Source: an uncultured Oscillibacter sp.
Lineage (GTDB): Bacteria; Bacillota; Clostridia; Oscillospirales; Oscillospiraceae
DNA: 6,444 nucleotides
Assembly (NCBI GenBank): GCA_946183175.1
Contig: CAMHBH010000120.1
Span: 1-6,444, forward strand
Direction of reading: 5' to 3'
Below, piece by piece: positions 1 through 6,240 of the stretch (within the stretch, counting starts at the first letter, position 1; every line of letters begins with the position of its first letter). Both the position numbers and the translations under genes were made by a program. The notes under the pieces are model-generated. The model saw nothing but the letters and a program-made list of their open reading frames with translations. It was not told the origin of the DNA and did not search any database.

Positions 1-176
1 TATCATTTCGCATTGCCATACCCTGCTCAAACGCTTGTGAATACGTCCTCTAAATTACCAACTACCGTACTACATCAATCTATCCATCTATCAAGCGGCG
101 CGTGGCACCGGATGAGCGAATTTTCCCTGACAATGTGGAAAGTTTGTGAAGAAGCTGTTAAAAACCTGTTAAGAAG

Positions 177-205
177 TTGAAAACCCGTGGAAAGTATGCT
201 ATACT
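177..205 (+). promoter_or_regulatory. Sigma70-type promoter of the head operon
   Basis: A -35 box TTGAAA (177-182, 5 of 6 consensus) and a -10 box TATACT (200-205, 5 of 6) are separated by exactly 17 bp. TG at 197-198 followed by one base gives an extended -10. The 20 bases before the -35 are AT-rich and could act as an UP-like element. Transcription would start near 211-213 and run into the small terminase, leaving a leader of about 180 nt. It is the only good promoter I saw in the window and is placed where a morphogenesis (late) operon promoter is expected. Activity is inferred from sequence only. Confidence 0.7.
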
Positions 206-247
206 GCCAGGCGAGAAGGGCGCGGCGGCACGGTACGCAGCCCCGGG

Positions 248-313
248 GGCGTCCTTTTTGCGGCGGGGACGTATCCCGGAGGCGTCCTTTTTGCGCCGCG
301 GGCGTACCCCGGA
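248..313 (+). repeat. Two abutting 33-bp direct repeats
   Basis: Copy 1 is 248-280 and copy 2 is 281-313, with no bases between them. Both begin GGCGTCCTTTTTGCG and end CCCGGA, and they differ at 4 of 33 positions. They lie in the inferred leader of the head operon, upstream of the small terminase. A 33-bp unit is about three DNA helical turns, so a bound protein could meet both copies on a similar face. Possible roles are a small-terminase recognition site (pac or cosB-like), a leader RNA element, or a dispersed repeat from the host; the sequence does not decide. The repeats give spurious 11-residue repeats in overlapping open frames, which I do not consider genes. Confidence 0.85.
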
Positions 314-326
314 CGCTCCGTCCGGG
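308..326 (+). promoter_or_regulatory. Perfect 8-bp hairpin, first of a pair
   Basis: CCCGGACG (308-315), loop CTC (316-318) and CGTCCGGG (319-326) form a perfect, mostly G:C stem that overlaps the last 6 bases of the second 33-bp repeat. No run of T follows, so it does not look like an intrinsic terminator. In the RNA it would be a stable leader stem; in DNA it could be part of a protein-binding site. Confidence 0.6.
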
Positions 327-341
327 CCGGAATCGTTCCGG
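327..341 (+). promoter_or_regulatory. Perfect 6-bp hairpin, second of a pair
   Basis: CCGGAA (327-332), loop TCG (333-335) and TTCCGG (336-341) begin at the base directly after the previous hairpin. Both have 3-base loops. Two adjacent perfect inverted repeats suggest a deliberate element rather than chance, although CCGG-rich DNA forms short palindromes easily. Confidence 0.5.
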
Positions 342-394
342 GCGGGCTTTCAGGCGGGTACATCCGGGGCGGTTTTGGTACGGGAGGGGAGAGT

Positions 395-679
395 ATGCCG
401 CGCAAAAAACGGGCCGATGTCCGGGATATTCTCCGCAGGCGTCTGGAGGAGCCGGACACCGCCGAACAAGTCGCCGACGCGCTGTTGTCGTTCCTCAACG
501 CGCCCGACAAGGCCAAGGCGGCGGACGTGCTGAAGCTGTTCGATTTCGTCGCCGACGGGCAACCCGCGAAAGACGCGTCGAAAGTCCCGGACGGCGACGA
601 GGATTTGTCGCGCTACTCCGACGCGGAGTTGTGGCAGATACTCCGGGCGCTGGAAGGAGGGAAAGCGCGTGGGCCGTAA
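395..679 (+). CDS. Putative terminase small subunit-like protein
   Basis: This 94-residue, mostly helical, charged protein lies immediately before the large terminase, the usual position of the small subunit that recognises phage DNA and loads the packaging motor. The N-terminus is basic (KKR at residues 4-6, RRR at 14-16). A central stretch (about 17-58) has the pattern 'EPDTAEQVADALL...AADVLKLFDFVADGQP', reminiscent to me of small-terminase-like proteins that end a helical repeat in 'xxGxP'. I do not see a clear helix-turn-helix, and the length is short for many TerS families. The ATG is supported by GGAGGG at 383-388, 6 bases upstream. Its 3' end overlaps the large terminase by 11 bases. 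That it is a real gene is likely; the TerS role rests mainly on position and could belong instead to an accessory protein. Confidence 0.75.
   Translation: MPRKKRADVRDILRRRLEEPDTAEQVADALLSFLNAPDKAKAADVLKLFDFVADGQPAKDASKVPDGDEDLSRYSDAELWQILRALEGGKARGP
654..671 (+). promoter_or_regulatory. RBS and GTG start of the large terminase
   Basis: AAGGAGGG (654-661) lies 7 bases before GTG at 669-671, inside the end of the small terminase gene. It decides the start: the next in-frame Met is residue 84, after the Walker A lysine, so starting there would remove the ATP-binding motif. Confidence 0.85.
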
Positions 680-2165
680 AGCACCAGGAGGCGTCCAGCG
701 TGACACGGCGTCGCGGCGTATCCGGGCCGAACTCGTCCGGCGCGAGCTGGCCCGGCGCGACTACGGCGCGTATCTGGAACTCGTCCACGGGGCCGCATGG
801 ATTCCGACGCGCTTCGCGTCCTTCCTGGCCCGGGAAGTCCAGGCCTTCGTACAGGCCGACACCGGCAACGCCTACGATATCCTCATACTGGAGACCCCGC
901 CGCAACACGGGAAGTCCATGACCGTCACGGAGACGCTCCCGAGCTGGTTACTCATGAAGTACCCGGATACGCGTATCATCCTGGGTTCCTACAACCAGGA
1001 CAGCGCCGAACGCTTCGCGCGGCGCAACCGGGAGAAAGTCGCCGTGTGGGGGAAGGCCCTCTCCGGAATCGAACTGGGTGCGCTGAACCGGGCCGCGCAG
1101 TTCGAGTTGGCCGGAAGGCGCGGACGCCTGTTAAGCGTGGGGATTCTCTCGGGCGTCACGGGCAACGCCGCCGACGTGCTCATCATCGACGACCCCGTGA
1201 AGAACCGTGAGGAGGCCGACAGTCCGGCCTACCGCGAAAAGCTCTGGGGCGAGTGGCTGAACAGCTTCAAGTCACGCTTGCAGGCCCGGGCGAAAGTCGT
1301 CGTGATTATGACGCCGTGGCACGAGGACGACCTGGCCGCGCGGATTCTCCGGACGGAAACCAATGTCCGCCTGATACGTCTTCCGGTCGAGGCCGGGGAA
1401 AGCGACCCGCTGGGGCGTGTGCCCGGCGAGGCACTCTGTCCGGAACTCGGCAAGGACGGCAAATGGCTTGTGCAATTCCGCGACGCCTATTTGAACGACC
1501 CGGCGGGCGGACAACGCGCGTGGATGGCGCTGTACCAGTGTACGCCGCGCGCCGAGGAAGGGAATCTCGTCCGGCGCGGCTGGTGGAAGTTCTACGACAC
1601 GGCCCCGGAACTGCCCGTAGAGTACCTGAGCGTCGACGCGGCGTTCAAGGGCGACGAGAACAACGACTTCGTCGCCGTGACCGTCTGGGGCAAGCGCGGC
1701 AACGACTACTACCTGCTCGACTGCGTCAACCGCCACCTGACGTTTACGGAAACCCTCGACGCGATTCGCGCCGCGCAGGCCCGCTTTCCGAGGGCGCGCG
1801 CCGTGCTCATTGAGGACAAGGCCAACGGGAGCGCGATTGTCGACGTACTCCGGCGCGAGCTGTACTGTATCCCGGTCAACCCGGCGGGCGGGAAAGTCGC
1901 GCGCGTCCACGCCGTGTCGCCGGTTATCGAGAGCGGACACGTCTTCTTACCCCGCGCGGCCCGCTGGTTAGAAGAGTACCTCAACCAGTGGACGGCCTTC
2001 CCCGCCGGAGCGCATGACGACATGGTGGACAGTTCCACGCAGGCACTGAATTATTTACTAGGCGAGCCTGTCCCGGCGACGCCCACGGAATACGAACTCC
2101 GCCGCGGGCGCGAGGAGGCCGACGCCCGAGAAAGTCTTCTCTACGGCGGATACGGAGGTTGGTAA
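669..2165 (+). CDS. Phage terminase large subunit (ATPase-nuclease)
   Basis: This 498-residue protein is the packaging motor that docks on the portal, pumps DNA into the procapsid using ATP, and cuts the concatemer. N-terminal ATPase: Walker A-like PPQHGKS (residues 77-83), Walker B VLIIDDP (170-176), and a coupling motif MTPWHEDD (214-221) of the type seen in superfamily 2-like terminases. C-terminal RNase H-like nuclease: first acidic residue in SVDAAFKG (D323), second in IEDKANG (E382/D383), third in HDDMVDS (D450, D451, D454). The pattern from IEDKANG through 'NPAGGK..R', 'ESGHVFLP' and 'HDDMVDS' matches the family described as phage terminase large subunit C-terminal, psiM2 ORF9-like. 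Length is normal and all key residues are present, so it looks functional. It starts with GTG and overlaps the previous gene by 11 bases. Confidence 0.96.
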   Translation: MGRKAPGGVQRDTASRRIRAELVRRELARRDYGAYLELVHGAAWIPTRFASFLAREVQAFVQADTGNAYDILILETPPQHGKSMTVTETLPSWLLMKYPDTRIILGSYNQDSAERFARRNREKVAVWGKALSGIELGALNRAAQFELAGRRGRLLSVGILSGVTGNAADVLIIDDPVKNREEADSPAYREKLWGEWLNSFKSRLQARAKVVVIMTPWHEDDLAARILRTETNVRLIRLPVEAGESDPLGRVPGEALCPELGKDGKWLVQFRDAYLNDPAGGQRAWMALYQCTPRAEEGNLVRRGWWKFYDTAPELPVEYLSVDAAFKGDENNDFVAVTVWGKRGNDYYLLDCVNRHLTFTETLDAIRAAQARFPRARAVLIEDKANGSAIVDVLRRELYCIPVNPAGGKVARVHAVSPVIESGHVFLPRAARWLEEYLNQWTAFPAGAHDDMVDSSTQALNYLLGEPVPATPTEYELRRGREEADARESLLYGGYGGW

Positions 2166-2166
2166 C

Positions 2167-2406
2167 ATGATTCTGACTTTACGAAACATTCTGGCGGCGG
2201 TTCTGGCCGGGGATTTCCTGTTGCTGTTCATCCTGGCCGCGTTGCTCCTGCTCCTGAACCGCTCCCGCGCGCGGAAGACGCCTCCGTCCCGGGAAATCCG
2301 GGAGGATTTGAACCCGCCCCGGGAAGTCCGGGAGGACTTGGAGGCGTGGCGGCGCTTGCAAGACTATAACGCTGGCGACGCCTACGGGACGGGAGGCGGC
2401 GGATGA
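2167..2406 (+). CDS. Small one-pass membrane protein, unknown function
   Basis: This 79-residue protein begins one base after the large terminase stop, with GGAGG at 2154-2158 eight bases before its ATG, and overlaps the portal gene by 4 bases (ATGA). Residues 8-30 are a hydrophobic segment very rich in Leu, Ile and Ala with one Asp (D16). A basic cluster (RSRARK, 32-37) follows, so the C-terminal half is probably cytoplasmic. Residues 40-59 are two 10-residue repeats of the form P-x-R-E-(I/V)-R-E-D-L-(N/E); the tail ends in glycines. I recognise no family. A membrane protein between terminase and portal is not part of the usual core head set. It could be a membrane-linked assembly or lysis-related accessory, but one segment alone does not make it a holin. 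Confidence 0.8.
   Translation: MILTLRNILAAVLAGDFLLLFILAALLLLLNRSRARKTPPSREIREDLNPPREVREDLEAWRRLQDYNAGDAYGTGGGG
2288..2347 (+). repeat. Two 30-bp tandem repeats inside the membrane protein gene
   Basis: Units at 2288-2317 and 2318-2347; their first 23 bases differ at only 2 positions and the remaining 7 are diverged. Each unit begins with an inverted repeat, CCCGG, 5 bases, CCGGG. The unit is 10 codons long, so the reading frame is kept and the protein gains a charged repeat. This suggests a recent in-frame duplication. Confidence 0.8.
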
Positions 2407-4229
2407 CGGAACGCGTTACCAGGGCGTGGCAACTCTACGAAAGCGGCGTCCGCTACAACCAGAGCCTCACGCCCGACCAGTACCGGACGGTCGAGACGAA
2501 CACCGAATTTTTTGCGGGCAACCAGTGGATTCACCTTCCCGACACTCCCGCCATGCGCAGACTGCCCAAGCCCACCTTTAATATACTGGAACGCGTCGCG
2601 AGCCTCTTTATCGCCTCCCTAACGAGTTCCGCGACGACGATTCGAGTAGAACCGCTGGCGCATTACGCCGCCAATCCGGCGCGCTTCGACCACAACCCCG
2701 CGCGGGACAAGGACGCCGCCGAGTTCGCCAACGCCGCCCTGTCGAACCTGCTGGAAAAGTTCAAGTTCGACTACCGCCTCCGCGACGCGCTCTACGACGG
2801 CGCAATCTCCGGCGACTACTGCGCGCACTTCTGGTTTGACCCCGACGCCATGCCCTACGGCGGGGCCTTCGAGAGCTATTCCGGCGAAATCAGAATGGAA
2901 CTCGTGGACGGCATTAACGTCATGTTCGGAAATCCCAACGACCGGACTGTCGAAAACCAACCCTACATCCTGATTGTCGGGCGCGACACCGTGCGGAATC
3001 TCCGCGCCGAGGCCCGACAGCACGGCAACGCCGACACCGCAAGTGTACAGCCCGATTCCGAGTACGACTACATGCCCGGCGTGGGCGGCAAAGTCGAACT
3101 GGAGGACGACGACGAGACCGGGAACGGGAAGGCCCTCTACGTCTATTTGTACGAAAAGAAGGGCGGCACCGTACACGTCACCAAGGCCACGCGCGAGGCC
3201 GTCATCTACGAGGACATCGACACCGGGCTTTCGGTGTACCCGGTCGCGTGGGGGAACTGGCGGCGGCAGAAGAACCAGTACCACGGGCGCGCGCTCCTCA
3301 CCGGGCTGATTCCGAACCAAATCGAAATCAACCGCATGTTCGCCGTGACGCTCCGCCATTTGCAGACCACCGCCTACCCAAAGACCCTCTACGACGCCGA
3401 CAGAATCCCGTACTGGTCGGACGCCGTCGGCGAACCGATTGCCGTACGCGGCCTCCGGGCCGGGGAGAAAATCCCCGACCTCGCCACTACGTTCGCCGTG
3501 CCGGAGATGTCCGGGCGAATCAGCGAGTTTATCGATAAAGTTCTTTCCTACACTAAGGACTGCATGGGGGCCACCGACGCGCAAATGGGCAATGTCAAGC
3601 CCGACAACACGTCGGCGCTCATGGTCTTGCAGACCAACGCCGAAATCCCGCTGGAAAACATCCGTACCGGGCTTCACGAGTGGGTCGAGGACATCGGACA
3701 CATCCTGCTGGATATGATGGGCACGTACTACGGAGAGCGGCCCGTCGTCGTGGAAAAGGAACTGGAAACGCCCGTCGAGGGCCCCGGCGGCACGGTACCG
3801 TATGACAGCGTGGCGGGACAGTTCCTGACGAGTACCGAGCGGGAACCCGTCGTCGACTTCTTCGACTTCGGCGCGTTCAAGAACCTTTGGTTAAATCTCC
3901 GCGTAGACGTGGGCGCGACGACGTACTTTTCCGAAATCGCGGTCGTGCAGACCCTCGACAACCTCCGCCGTGACGGCCTGCTTACAGCAATTCAGTATCT
4001 GGAGCGCGTCCCGGACAAACTTGTACCGCGTAAGGACGAACTCATTCGGGAACTGCGAACCAGTGCCGGGGAAGTTGCCGCGCAGTCCGGAGGCGGCGCG
4101 CCGTCGATGGGCGGGCCACTGCCCCCCGAGGCCGGGCTTCCGACATCGATACAAAGCGCGCTGGAAAACCTGCCAAGTACCGCCAAACGCGCCGCGCGTA
4201 ACGTGGGCGCGCTACGGATGAACCACTAA
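2403..4229 (+). CDS. Phage portal protein
   Basis: At 608 residues it has the size of a portal subunit, which forms the dodecameric ring at one capsid vertex through which DNA enters and to which terminase and connector bind. The N-terminal part (about 30-75) has the typical 'EFFAGNQW...PKPTFNILERVASLFIASLTS' layout of portals, with the 'R(L)PKPTFN' turn and following helix. Middle residues 180-350 include an acidic insert (EDDDE, 234-238) and 'YPVAWGNWRRQKNQYHGRALLTGLIPNQIEIN' (279-310), split here only as a landmark for the portal core. Residues 395-420 (MGNVKPDNTSALMVLQ onward) fit the portal tunnel and crown region. The C-terminal tail (560-608) is Gly, Pro and Ala-rich. The ATG overlaps the preceding stop (ATGA) and GGGAGG at 2391-2396 lies 6 bases upstream, so translation is probably coupled. 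Confidence 0.9.
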   Translation: MTERVTRAWQLYESGVRYNQSLTPDQYRTVETNTEFFAGNQWIHLPDTPAMRRLPKPTFNILERVASLFIASLTSSATTIRVEPLAHYAANPARFDHNPARDKDAAEFANAALSNLLEKFKFDYRLRDALYDGAISGDYCAHFWFDPDAMPYGGAFESYSGEIRMELVDGINVMFGNPNDRTVENQPYILIVGRDTVRNLRAEARQHGNADTASVQPDSEYDYMPGVGGKVELEDDDETGNGKALYVYLYEKKGGTVHVTKATREAVIYEDIDTGLSVYPVAWGNWRRQKNQYHGRALLTGLIPNQIEINRMFAVTLRHLQTTAYPKTLYDADRIPYWSDAVGEPIAVRGLRAGEKIPDLATTFAVPEMSGRISEFIDKVLSYTKDCMGATDAQMGNVKPDNTSALMVLQTNAEIPLENIRTGLHEWVEDIGHILLDMMGTYYGERPVVVEKELETPVEGPGGTVPYDSVAGQFLTSTEREPVVDFFDFGAFKNLWLNLRVDVGATTYFSEIAVVQTLDNLRRDGLLTAIQYLERVPDKLVPRKDELIRELRTSAGEVAAQSGGGAPSMGGPLPPEAGLPTSIQSALENLPSTAKRAARNVGALRMNH

Positions 4230-4244
4230 GAGAGGAGTAACGGC

Positions 4245-4901
4245 ATGGACGAAAAGGAACAAGTCACAGGCACATGGGAAGAGGAACCGATTCTCATCGA
4301 GGAAACGCCGGACGCCCCCGACGCTGACACGCTGTCGGAATCGGAGGCACCCGCCGCGCCGGAGGAAGACACGCCCGGCGAATCCGAACCGACGGAAACG
4401 GAAACCCCGGAGGGAGAGACGCCGGAACCCGAACCCGACTACAAGGCGCTCTACGAGGGCGAACAGGAGCGCCGGAACGCGGAAAAGTACCGGAGCGTCT
4501 ATCAGGAGCAGCTAGGCCTCACGGGCAACGAGGCAATCGCCCGCATGATTGCCCGGAACGAGTGCGGCGGCAAGGATTATCCACTGGAGGACGATTCCAC
4601 ACCCGAAACGCCGCCGACCGACTTCCGCGCCGCACTGAAAGAATTGCAGTCCGTCTACCCCGACGCGACCGAAATGCCCAAGGACGTTATGCGGGAATTC
4701 ATGGGCGGCAAGCCCCTCAAAGACGCCTACGCCGCCCACCGCGCCAAGCAGGACGCCGACACTATCGCAAGTTTACGGCGGGAAGTCGCCGCGCTCAAAA
4801 AGGCCGCCGGCAACCGCGCCGCCGCGCCCGTCAAGGGTACCAACGGGGCCGCACCCGAGCAGTCCGACCCGTTCTTGAAGGGCTTCGATTCCGAATGGTA
4901 A
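4245..4901 (+). CDS. Capsid scaffolding protein
   Basis: This 218-residue protein has the expected build of a phage scaffold, which guides capsid protein assembly and leaves before or during DNA packaging. Residues 1-65 are a strongly acidic, Pro, Glu and Thr-rich disordered segment. Residues 66-90 are helical and charged. Residues 165-188 form a predicted coiled coil (AKQDADTIASLRREVAALKK). The C-terminus has a basic, Ala-rich linker and ends DPFLKGFDSEW, an ending I associate with scaffolds of this phage group and which may contact the MCP. It lies directly before the MCP, as scaffolds do, 15 bases after the portal with GAGGAG (4232-4237) 7 bases before the ATG. No serine protease signature was seen, so it is not a protease-scaffold fusion as far as I can tell. 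Confidence 0.88.
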   Translation: MDEKEQVTGTWEEEPILIEETPDAPDADTLSESEAPAAPEEDTPGESEPTETETPEGETPEPEPDYKALYEGEQERRNAEKYRSVYQEQLGLTGNEAIARMIARNECGGKDYPLEDDSTPETPPTDFRAALKELQSVYPDATEMPKDVMREFMGGKPLKDAYAAHRAKQDADTIASLRREVAALKKAAGNRAAAPVKGTNGAAPEQSDPFLKGFDSEW

Positions 4902-4902
4902 C

Positions 4903-4919
4903 AAGGAGGTAGTATTATG
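4903..4919 (+). promoter_or_regulatory. Full-consensus RBS of the major capsid gene
   Basis: AAGGAGGT (4903-4910) is a full match to the anti-Shine-Dalgarno complement and sits 6 bases before ATG at 4917. It is the strongest site in the window, in keeping with the capsid protein being the most abundant product. Confidence 0.9.
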
Positions 4920-5798
4920 CCGACCGGCACTGTCAATCTGGCGAGCAAGTACGCGCCGAAAGTCGACGAACGGTTCAGCCGCGCGTCGCAGGCCGCGCTT
5001 GCACTCAACAACGACTACAGCTTTCAGGGCGTCCGGACGGTCAACGTCTATTCGATTCCGACCGTGCCCCTGAACAACTACAACCGCACCGGGGCCTCGA
5101 ACCGCTACGGCACCCCCGCCAACCTCACCAACGACGTACAGGAACTCCAGCTCAACCGCGACCGCGCTTTTGCGTTCGTTATCGACCGCGCCGACAAGAA
5201 CCAGACGCAAATGACAATGGACGCCGGGCGCGCGCTGGCGCGGGAAGTCCGGGAAGTCGTGATTCCGGAATATGACCGCTACGCCTTCTGGAAACTGGCG
5301 AAGGCCGCCGCCGACAACAGTCAGACCGCGACCACCGCCGCGACGAAACAGAACGCCTACGAGCTGTTTCTGAATGCGCAGGAGGCGTTAGGTAACGCCA
5401 ATGTCCCGGACAGCGGGCGCGTGTGCTTCTGCTCGTACAAGTTCTCCAATCTCTTGAAGCAGGACCCGGCGTTCATGATTGCGTCCCAGCGCTCCAAGGA
5501 AATGGTCGACAGGGGCGTCATCGGCGACGTGGACGGCGTGCGTATCGTGCGCGTCCCGGCGTCCCGACTGCCCGTCGGGGCGGCGTTCATCCTGACGCAC
5601 CCCGTCGCCGCGTGCGGCCCGAAGCAGTTGAACGAGCACAAGACCCACACCGACCCGCCCGGGATTTCCGGCTGGCTCGTCGAGGGGCGCATCCTCTACG
5701 ACGTGTTCATCTTGAATCAGAAGAAGAACGCGATTTTCTACCACGGCGCCGCGCCCGCCGCGACGTTCACGGAAGGCGCGGCGAATCCGACCGAGTGA
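4917..5798 (+). CDS. Major capsid protein, HK97 fold
   Basis: This 293-residue protein is the shell subunit, present in hundreds of copies per head. It opens MPTGTVNLASKYAPKVDERF and continues with 'VRTVNVYSIPT' (39-49) and 'NRYGTP' (62-67), a pattern I recognise from major capsid proteins of gut Firmicutes phages. 'DRAFAFVIDRADKNQTQMTM' (82-101) followed by a long helix (104-130) fits the spine helix and E-loop to P-domain region of the HK97 fold. 'GVRIVRVPASRLP' (207-219) and a strand-rich end (251-276) fit the A-domain and C-terminal strands. There is no long N-terminal coiled delta domain; scaffolding is supplied by the separate gene 15 bases upstream. The protein appears complete, with no frameshift. 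Confidence 0.93.
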   Translation: MPTGTVNLASKYAPKVDERFSRASQAALALNNDYSFQGVRTVNVYSIPTVPLNNYNRTGASNRYGTPANLTNDVQELQLNRDRAFAFVIDRADKNQTQMTMDAGRALAREVREVVIPEYDRYAFWKLAKAAADNSQTATTAATKQNAYELFLNAQEALGNANVPDSGRVCFCSYKFSNLLKQDPAFMIASQRSKEMVDRGVIGDVDGVRIVRVPASRLPVGAAFILTHPVAACGPKQLNEHKTHTDPPGISGWLVEGRILYDVFILNQKKNAIFYHGAAPAATFTEGAANPTE

Positions 5799-5806
5799 CC
5801 GAAAGG

Positions 5807-5820
5807 GGGAGGCCGCCTTG
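5807..5820 (+). promoter_or_regulatory. RBS and TTG start of the connector gene
   Basis: GGGAGG (5807-5812) lies 5 bases before TTG at 5818-5820. The first in-frame Met is residue 105, far inside the protein, so TTG is the likely start. A weak start codon after the capsid gene could lower expression of a protein needed in only about twelve copies. Confidence 0.75.
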
Positions 5821-6240
5821 ACTTACGCGCGAATCCGGCGCTTCACGCTGGAACTGATAAACCGTCAGAGTATCGCGGGGGAGGCGGTCTCCCCCGCCTA
5901 CAACCAGCAGTCCGACATCATCAGCCGGATACCGAACCTTGTCAACACGGGGCTGTCGCAAATTGCCCTGTCGCTTGACCCGTTCGGGCATGTGTCCCCC
6001 GACACGCTCCCCGACGACCCCGGCGACAATTACGACCTCTCCGCCCCGGAGAACTGGACGCGCGCCGCCTGCTACTACGCCGCCGCCTACCTCGTCGCCG
6101 ACGAAAACGAGTTCCTCTACGCCGCGCTGATGAACGAGTTCGAGACACTCTTAACGCGCATTTCCGCCCGGCGGATACGCGCCGAGTACACGGAGACGCG
6201 GGCGGATTACGGTTTCGGAGGTTCGGAATGGCTGTTGTAA
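5818..6240 (+). CDS. Head-tail connector-like protein
   Basis: This 140-residue, mainly helical protein follows the MCP directly, where the adaptor that sits under the portal is encoded. The N-terminal part, 'LELINRQSIAG...SPAYNQQSDIISRIPNLVNTG' (11-45), has the layout I know from small proteins after the capsid gene in Firmicutes prophages. A second helical region (80-120, 'NWTRAACYYAAAYLVADENEFLYAALMNEFETLL') fits the helical-bundle adaptor fold of gp6- or gp15-like connectors. The C-terminus is 'YGFGGSEWLL'. Start is TTG; the 3' end overlaps the next gene by 13 bases. Function rests on position and fold impression; it could be another neck component. Confidence 0.75.
   Translation: MTYARIRRFTLELINRQSIAGEAVSPAYNQQSDIISRIPNLVNTGLSQIALSLDPFGHVSPDTLPDDPGDNYDLSAPENWTRAACYYAAAYLVADENEFLYAALMNEFETLLTRISARRIRAEYTETRADYGFGGSEWLL
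5875..5897 (+). promoter_or_regulatory. Perfect 9-bp G:C hairpin inside the connector gene
   Basis: GCGGGGGAG (5875-5883), loop GCGGT (5884-5888) and CTCCCCCGC (5889-5897) form a perfect stem over codons 20-27, 77 bases after the MCP stop. No T-run follows, so it is not a standard terminator. In RNA it could stall ribosomes or RNases and help keep capsid mRNA more abundant than the genes downstream; this is inference. Confidence 0.55.

Larger units (their letters stand above)
1..394. other. Gene-free region upstream of the head operon
   Basis: I see no convincing gene before the small terminase. Bases 1-180 are 43% G+C by hand count, while 241-360 are about 72%, so composition changes sharply near the promoter at 177-205. 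The AT-rich part contains a short repeated motif GTGGAAAGT (135-143 and 187-195) and CTGTTAA twice (155-161 and 166-172). One forward frame is open from base 1 to a TGA at 178-180 (59 codons), but its composition is unlike the genes that follow and it matches no family I know. The rest holds a promoter, a tandem repeat and two hairpins, listed separately. No tRNA or classic terminator with a T-run was seen. Confidence 0.7.

Noticed and set aside
1..19. Possible minus-strand gene start at 19 running off the left edge
   Set aside because: Only six codons are visible and the ribosome-binding sequence is poor, so nothing can be supported.
1..180. Forward frame open from the left edge to TGA at 178-180 (59 codons)
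   Set aside because: No recognisable motif, AT-rich codons unlike the following genes, and an open run of this length in one of three frames is not rare. It could be the 3' end of an upstream gene, but I cannot support it.
134..195. TGTGGAAAG and CGTGGAAAG with AT-rich sequence between them, resembling DnaA boxes of an origin
   Set aside because: Only two imperfect matches to TGTGGATAA and no initiator gene nearby. The AT-rich stretch is as well explained as the upstream part of the promoter.
177..921. Two overlapping forward open frames (177-533 and 187-921) containing 11-residue repeats
   Set aside because: They begin within the promoter, run through repeats and hairpins, and overlap the terminase genes in other frames. 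The peptide repeats are just the 33-bp DNA repeat read in frame.
1272..1940. 222-codon minus-strand open frame opposite the large terminase
   Set aside because: Shadow of the terminase gene for the same reason; no supporting motif.
2619..3701. 360-codon open frame on the minus strand opposite the portal gene
   Set aside because: Long antisense frames are expected opposite GC-rich genes with strong third-position bias. The portal in the + strand explains the region.
4875..4915. Possible promoter just before the capsid gene (TTGAAG and TAGTAT)
   Set aside because: Spacing is 29 bp, far from 17, and the apparent -10 overlaps the Shine-Dalgarno region.
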